Positions 60,382 through 64,000 of a stretch of DNA of 64,000 nucleotides are shown here, piece after piece. The notes under the pieces were generated by a model, which was not told where the DNA came from, searched no databases, and was given only the letters and a program-made list of their open reading frames with translations. This DNA comes from an uncultured Clostridia bacterium (GTDB lineage: Bacteria > Bacillota > Clostridia > Oscillospirales > Oscillospiraceae): positions 1 through 64,000 of the forward strand of contig CALADI010000004.1 of the NCBI GenBank assembly GCA_937890525.1. Direction: 5' to 3'. Numbering within the stretch: position 1 is the stretch's first letter; each line of letters begins with the position of its first letter. The translations under genes and the position numbers were made by a program.

Positions 60382-61598
60382 TGGCAAAAATTGAACTGCT
60401 CAGTCCTGCCGGAGATATGGAACGGCTGGAGATGGCGGTGCTGTATGGTGCCGATGCGGTGTATCTTGCAGGTACCAGCTTCGGAATGCGCTCCTTTGCG
60501 GGGAATTTCTCCCCGGAGGAGCTGGCCAAGGCCGTCCGATATGCTCATGATCATGGGGTGAAAGTCCATGTGACCGTGAACACCATGCCCCGCAACGGTG
60601 AGGTAGATGACCTGCCGGAGCATTTGCAGCGGTTGGATGACGCAGGAGTGGATGCACTGATCCTTGCGGATCTGGGGGCGTTCACCATGGCTGGGCGCTA
60701 TGCCCCTCATTGCGCCAGACATATCTCCACCCAGCAGTCCATTGCAAACTACGCCTGTGCCCAAAGCTGGTTCGATCTGGGAGCCCAGCGGGTGGTGCTG
60801 GCTCGGGAATTGAGTTTGGAAGAGATCCGTACCATTCGGCAGAAGACCTCCAAGGAACTGGAGATCGAGACCTTTGCCCATGGTGCAATGTGCGTCAGCT
60901 ACTCGGGCAGATGCCTGCTGTCCAATTACATGACCGGCAGAGATTCCAACCGGGGAGCCTGCGCCCAGCCCTGCCGCTATCAGTATGCGCTGATGGAGGA
61001 GAAGCGCCCCGGGGAGTATTTCCCGGTGTTCGAGGATGAACAGGGTACCTACATCATGAATTCCCGGGATATGTGTATGATCGACCATATCGATGATCTG
61101 ATGGATGCAGGGGTGGACTGCATCAAGATCGAGGGTCGGGCAAAATCCGCCTACTATGCCGCCATTGTGACCGGCGCTTACCGCCATGTCATCGACGCTG
61201 TGGCGCAGGGTAGACCGGTTGACCCGGTCTGGCGGGATGAGGTGGAGCATGTGTCCCACCGAATTTATTCCACCGGCTTCTACTACGGGGAGCCGGGGCA
61301 GTATGTCCACAATTCCCGTTACATCCGCCAATGGCAGATCTGCGCCGTGGTGGATGGCTGCGGCGAGGATGGAATGGCTGTCTGCTCCCTGCGTAATAAG
61401 TTCCGCAAGGGCGATGTGCTGGAGGTGGTAGGCCCGGATCTGCGTCCCATTTCCTTTACCGTGGACGAGATGACGGATCTGGATGGTGCCGATCTGAACG
61501 AGCCCAGAACCCCTCAGATGGGCTTCAAGCTGCGGCTGCCTGTCCGGGTGCCCGCCAAGTCCATTCTGCGCAGAGCGGTGGATCTATCCGCAAAATGA
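60381..61598 (+). CDS. trhP: U32-family protein, probable tRNA hydroxylase
   Basis: This 405-residue protein has the U32 signature ETFAHGAMCVSYSGRCLLS and the Cys cluster GACAQPCRYQY. U32 members were named peptidases, but YrrN/YrrO-type members (TrhP) take part in 5-hydroxyuridine formation in tRNA. In Bacillus subtilis mltG (yrrL) lies close to yrrN/yrrO, which supports this. The single full-length protein here resembles YrrO/YegQ. The gene overlaps mltG by one base. Confidence 0.85.
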   Translation: MAKIELLSPAGDMERLEMAVLYGADAVYLAGTSFGMRSFAGNFSPEELAKAVRYAHDHGVKVHVTVNTMPRNGEVDDLPEHLQRLDDAGVDALILADLGAFTMAGRYAPHCARHISTQQSIANYACAQSWFDLGAQRVVLARELSLEEIRTIRQKTSKELEIETFAHGAMCVSYSGRCLLSNYMTGRDSNRGACAQPCRYQYALMEEKRPGEYFPVFEDEQGTYIMNSRDMCMIDHIDDLMDAGVDCIKIEGRAKSAYYAAIVTGAYRHVIDAVAQGRPVDPVWRDEVEHVSHRIYSTGFYYGEPGQYVHNSRYIRQWQICAVVDGCGEDGMAVCSLRNKFRKGDVLEVVGPDLRPISFTVDEMTDLDGADLNEPRTPQMGFKLRLPVRVPAKSILRRAVDLSAK

Positions 61599-61600
61599 CC

Positions 61601-61634
61601 AATACCCGCCGGTAAATGCCGGCGGGTATTTTTG
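61601..61634 (+). terminator. Terminator of tagA-mltG operon
   Basis: AATACCCGCCGG and CCGGCGGGTATT form a 12-bp stem with a 6-nt loop, followed by a T-run, 2 nt past the stop codon. Confidence 0.92.
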
Positions 61635-61656
61635 ATGGCTGGCCTTGAGAAAAATC

Positions 61657-61685
61657 GTGCATTTTCTTCCTGCCCGTGGTAGAAT
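61657..61685 (+). promoter_or_regulatory. Probable promoter of BceRS-like operon
   Basis: GTGCAT (61657-61662) and TAGAAT (61680-61685) are 17 bp apart. The -35 box is weak. The start codon is 37 nt downstream. Confidence 0.45.
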
Positions 61686-61722
61686 AGGGAATACCGAAAC
61701 GATAGAATGGAGGAGAAGGCAA

Positions 61723-62397
61723 ATGTATCGTCTTATGGTGATAGAGGATGACAAGGGGATTGCAGGCGCCATTGCCCAGCAAGCCCAGATGTGGGAGCTG
61801 GAGGTGCATTGTGTGGAGCATTTCCGCAATGTGATGTCGGAATTTGCAGAATTTGACCCCCATATCGTGCTGCTGGATATCTCTCTGCCCTTCTTCAATG
61901 GGTATCATTGGTGCAACGAGATCCGCAGAGTCTCCAAGGTGCCCATCATTTTTATTTCCTCGGCGTCGGACAATATGAACATCATCATGGCCATGAACAT
62001 GGGGGCGGATGATTTCATCCCCAAGCCCTTTGACCAGAGCGTACTGATGGCAAAGGTGCAGGCTATGCTCCGCAGAACATATGATTTTGCTTCCGGGGTT
62101 CCGGTGTTGGAGCACCGCGGGGCGCTGCTGAATACCGGGGACAACAGCCTGACCTTTCAGGAACAGAAGATTCCTCTGACGAAGAATGAATATCGGATCC
62201 TGCTGATGCTGATGCAGAACAAGGGCAAGGTGGTCAGCCGGGAAAAGCTGATGGCGGAATTGTGGGAGTCGGACAGCTTTGTGGATGAGAATACCCTGAC
62301 GGTGAATGTGAATCGCCTGCGTAAGAAGCTGGAAAACGCCGGGCTCCACGATTTTATCGCCACGAAATTCGGGGTGGGCTATGTGATCACGGCGTAA
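61723..62397 (+). CDS. BceR-like response regulator
   Basis: This 224-residue OmpR-type regulator has Asp9-Asp10, phosphoacceptor Asp52 (VLLDISLPFFNG), a conserved Lys in FIPKPF, and a winged-helix end (LTKNEYRILLMLMQNKGKVVSREKLM... TLTVNVNRLRKKL). The IPFFDG-like ISLPFFNG and NVNRLRKKL pattern fit the BceR family. GGAGGAGAAGG precedes the ATG. The kinase gene follows by 11 nt. Confidence 0.9.
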   Translation: MYRLMVIEDDKGIAGAIAQQAQMWELEVHCVEHFRNVMSEFAEFDPHIVLLDISLPFFNGYHWCNEIRRVSKVPIIFISSASDNMNIIMAMNMGADDFIPKPFDQSVLMAKVQAMLRRTYDFASGVPVLEHRGALLNTGDNSLTFQEQKIPLTKNEYRILLMLMQNKGKVVSREKLMAELWESDSFVDENTLTVNVNRLRKKLENAGLHDFIATKFGVGYVITA

Positions 62398-62408
62398 GGA
62401 GCGGGGAT

Positions 62409-63398
62409 ATGAAACTGTTTTTTGCCTATCTGCGCCAGCGGCGCAGAGTCCTTGGACTGCTGGCGCTGTTTGCCGCAATTTTCTTCTCGATTTTTGCCCT
62501 GTACCATCTGCCGATGAAGGCGGTGGCGTATCCTGCGCTGCTGTGCGCTGGGGTCGGGGGGATCATTCTGGTGTGGGATTTCCTGCGTCTGCGGAGCAAG
62601 CACCGCAAGCTGTCACGGATGACTGCTCTTTCCGATGTGCTGTCGCTGGGGATGCCGGAGCCTTGGGGGATCGAGGAGCAGGACTATCAGCGAATCATAG
62701 ATTGTCTCACCGACGAGCAGAAGGAGCTTCGCCAGCAATGGAGCGGACGCTACCGGGATATGGTGGAATATTACACCGTATGGGCCCATCAGATCAAGAC
62801 ACCCATTGCATCCATGCGGCTGAATCTGCAAAACGAGGATTCCGCCCTATCTCGGAGCCTGATGCAGGATCTTTTCCGGGTGGAGCAGTATGTGGATATG
62901 GTGATGGTGTTCCTGCGGTTGGAAAACAGCGCCAGCGACTATGTGATCCGGGAGTACCGGCTGGACGCTATCATCAAGCAGGCGGTGAAGAAATATGCCG
63001 GGGAATTCATCGCCCGGAAGCTGACGCTGCACTATGAGCCGGTGGACACCACGGTGGTGACAGACGAAAAGTGGCTCTCCTTCGTGGTGGAGCAGGTGCT
63101 TTCCAATGCGCTGAAGTACACCCCGCAGGGGTCTATCACCATTACGGTAGAGCCTCAGAAGCGGCTGTGCGTCCGGGATACGGGCATCGGCATTGCTCCG
63201 GAGGACCTGCCCCGGGTTTTTGAGAACGGGTATACCGGATGCAACGGCAGAACGGATAAGCGGGCCAGCGGCATCGGGCTGTATCTGTGCCGGCGGATCT
63301 GCCGGAATCTGGGGCATGGGATCTCGGTGCGCTCCGAGGTGGACAAGGGCACCTGCATCTGCATCGATTTGGAGCAGCGACCGCTGCAGGTGGATTGA
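62409..63398 (+). CDS. BceS-like intramembrane-sensing histidine kinase
   Basis: This 329-residue kinase has two membrane segments (about 14-32 and 38-56) joined by a very short loop, so no extracellular sensor domain. The phosphoacceptor is His126 in VWAHQIKTPIASMRL, the HQIKTP box of BceS. The ATPase has N box EQVLSNALKYTPQ, DTGIGI and ASGIGLYLCRRI. Such kinases sense antimicrobial peptides through a partner ABC transporter, whose ATPase begins just downstream. Confidence 0.9.
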   Translation: MKLFFAYLRQRRRVLGLLALFAAIFFSIFALYHLPMKAVAYPALLCAGVGGIILVWDFLRLRSKHRKLSRMTALSDVLSLGMPEPWGIEEQDYQRIIDCLTDEQKELRQQWSGRYRDMVEYYTVWAHQIKTPIASMRLNLQNEDSALSRSLMQDLFRVEQYVDMVMVFLRLENSASDYVIREYRLDAIIKQAVKKYAGEFIARKLTLHYEPVDTTVVTDEKWLSFVVEQVLSNALKYTPQGSITITVEPQKRLCVRDTGIGIAPEDLPRVFENGYTGCNGRTDKRASGIGLYLCRRICRNLGHGISVRSEVDKGTCICIDLEQRPLQVD

Positions 63399-63401
63399 CT
63401 T

Positions 63402-63477
63402 CTTACAAAAATGTTTGATTTGCGGGAGGATTTGTAAGCCGATGATATGGCGGCGCAGATCCTCCCTTTGCTATAAT
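63402..63477 (+). promoter_or_regulatory. Bce-type operator and promoter region
   Basis: TTACA-AAAA-TGTTT (63403-63416) resembles the inverted half-site pattern bound by BceR. CTTACAAA (63402-63409) and TTTGTAAG (63431-63438) form a wider inverted repeat, and GGGAGGAT (63424-63431) with ATCCTCCC (63459-63466) another. TATAAT at 63472-63477 has no good -35 box, as expected of an activated promoter. Regulator identity is inferred. Confidence 0.6.
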
Positions 63478-63508
63478 AGCCACAGAAATTCCAAAGGAGG
63501 ACGAAACA

Positions 63509-64000
63509 ATGAGTATTTTGGAAGTAAGCGGAGTAAAGAAGATCTACACCAGCCGGTTCGGCGGCAATAAGGTGGAGGCTCTGCGGGATGTATCCTTTGA
63601 GGTGGAGCAGGGAGAGTATGTGGCGATCATGGGAGAATCCGGCTCCGGCAAGACCACCCTGCTGAACATTTTGGCGGCGCTGGATAAGCCCACCGCCGGC
63701 CGGGTGGTGCTGGACGGACAGGATCTTTCTCAGGTGAAAGAGAACAAGATCGCATCCTTCCGCCGGGACAATCTGGGCTTCGTGTTTCAGGACTTCAACC
63801 TGCTGGACACCTTTACCCTTGAGGACAATATCTATCTGCCTCTGGTGCTGGCGGGCAGATCCTATCAGGAGATGAACGCCAAGCTGATGCCCATCGCCCA
63901 GAAGCTGGAGATCAGCCAGCTACTGAAGAAGTACCCCTACGAAGTCTCCGGCGGTCAGAAGCAACGGGCGGCGGTGGCAAGAGCCATCATCACCGATCCC
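63509..64000 (+). CDS. BceA-like ABC transporter ATPase, partial
   Basis: Only the first 164 codons lie within the window. Walker A is GESGSGKTT, the Q-loop FVFQDFNLLDTFTLEDN, and the signature VSGGQKQR; Walker B is beyond the edge. The MacB/BceA-type features and the BceRS-like pair directly upstream suggest an antimicrobial-peptide detoxification transporter, with the FtsX-like permease expected next. AAAGGAGG precedes the ATG. Confidence 0.9.
   Translation, partial: MSILEVSGVKKIYTSRFGGNKVEALRDVSFEVEQGEYVAIMGESGSGKTTLLNILAALDKPTAGRVVLDGQDLSQVKENKIASFRRDNLGFVFQDFNLLDTFTLEDNIYLPLVLAGRSYQEMNAKLMPIAQKLEISQLLKKYPYEVSGGQKQRAAVARAIITDP

Noticed and set aside
57577..60387. Open frame of 936 codons on the minus strand opposite tmk, PfpI and mltG
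   Set aside because: The plus strand carries well-supported genes with motifs and ribosome binding sites. The frame exists because the gene codons rarely yield antisense stops, and its translation shows no known domain.
1..64000. CRISPR array, rRNA operon or complete insertion sequence
   Set aside because: No regularly spaced 25-40-nt repeats, no rRNA sequence and no transposase gene were found.

Overview
The window looks like the chromosome of a fairly GC-rich member of the Bacillota, class Clostridia, most likely a gut Oscillospirales relative (inference). Supporting signs are a PolC-type replicative polymerase, consensus sigma-A promoters, AGGAGG ribosome binding sites, frequent TTG starts, BceRS-like and BMP/NupOPQ-like systems, and a frr-uppS-cdsA-dxr-rseP-ispG-polC order.

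Region 1 (1-5.8 kb) is one end of an integrated element. It holds a decayed BRO-N antirepressor, a leftward operon (Xre-like repressor, excisionase-like HTH protein, small HTH protein, DnaD-like initiator, DnaC-like loader), a divergent control region with a TTGACT-17-TATACT promoter, a gene with a Cys-rich C-terminus resembling DUF6076 proteins, and a tyrosine integrase with an extra HTH inside its core-binding domain. It abuts an initiator tRNA-fMet gene. The far end lies outside the window.

Region 2 (6-15 kb) carries a glycogen branching enzyme, a DUF2207-like membrane protein with mtaB, a two-component system and phosphate acetyltransferase. Region 3 (15-24.9 kb) is a nucleoside salvage and uptake cluster: IclR-type regulator, tdk, deoC, deoD, deoB, cdd, then a BMP lipoprotein and its ABC transporter.

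Region 4 (24.9-34.4 kb) is a leftward operon with all seven shikimate steps plus tyrA and pheA: aroF-tyrA-aroB-aroA-aroC-pheA-aroE/K fusion-aroQ, followed by a GNAT gene and a TraX-like gene. Ahead of aroF is a leader encoding a 21-residue peptide rich in Tyr and Phe. Mutually exclusive RNA helices and an intrinsic terminator follow it. This reads as a ribosome-mediated Tyr/Phe attenuator, where a T-box would be expected in this phylum, and it is the most striking find in the window.

Region 5 (34.4-50.9 kb) has nnrD, a lipoprotein, an orphan mazF-like toxin, an SLH-anchored polysaccharide deacetylase, glnS, and the long operon pyrH-frr-uppS-cdsA-dxr-rseP-ispG-polC. Region 6 (50.9-64 kb) has a uridine phosphorylase behind a terminator-bearing leader, pepF, a GNAT gene, a divergent DprA-like gene with a DEAD-box helicase, a tagA-tmk-PfpI-mltG-U32 operon, and at the right edge a BceRS-like two-component system driving an ABC ATPase cut by the window end. 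No CRISPR array, rRNA gene or complete insertion sequence was seen. All identifications come from reading the sequence; no database search was run.
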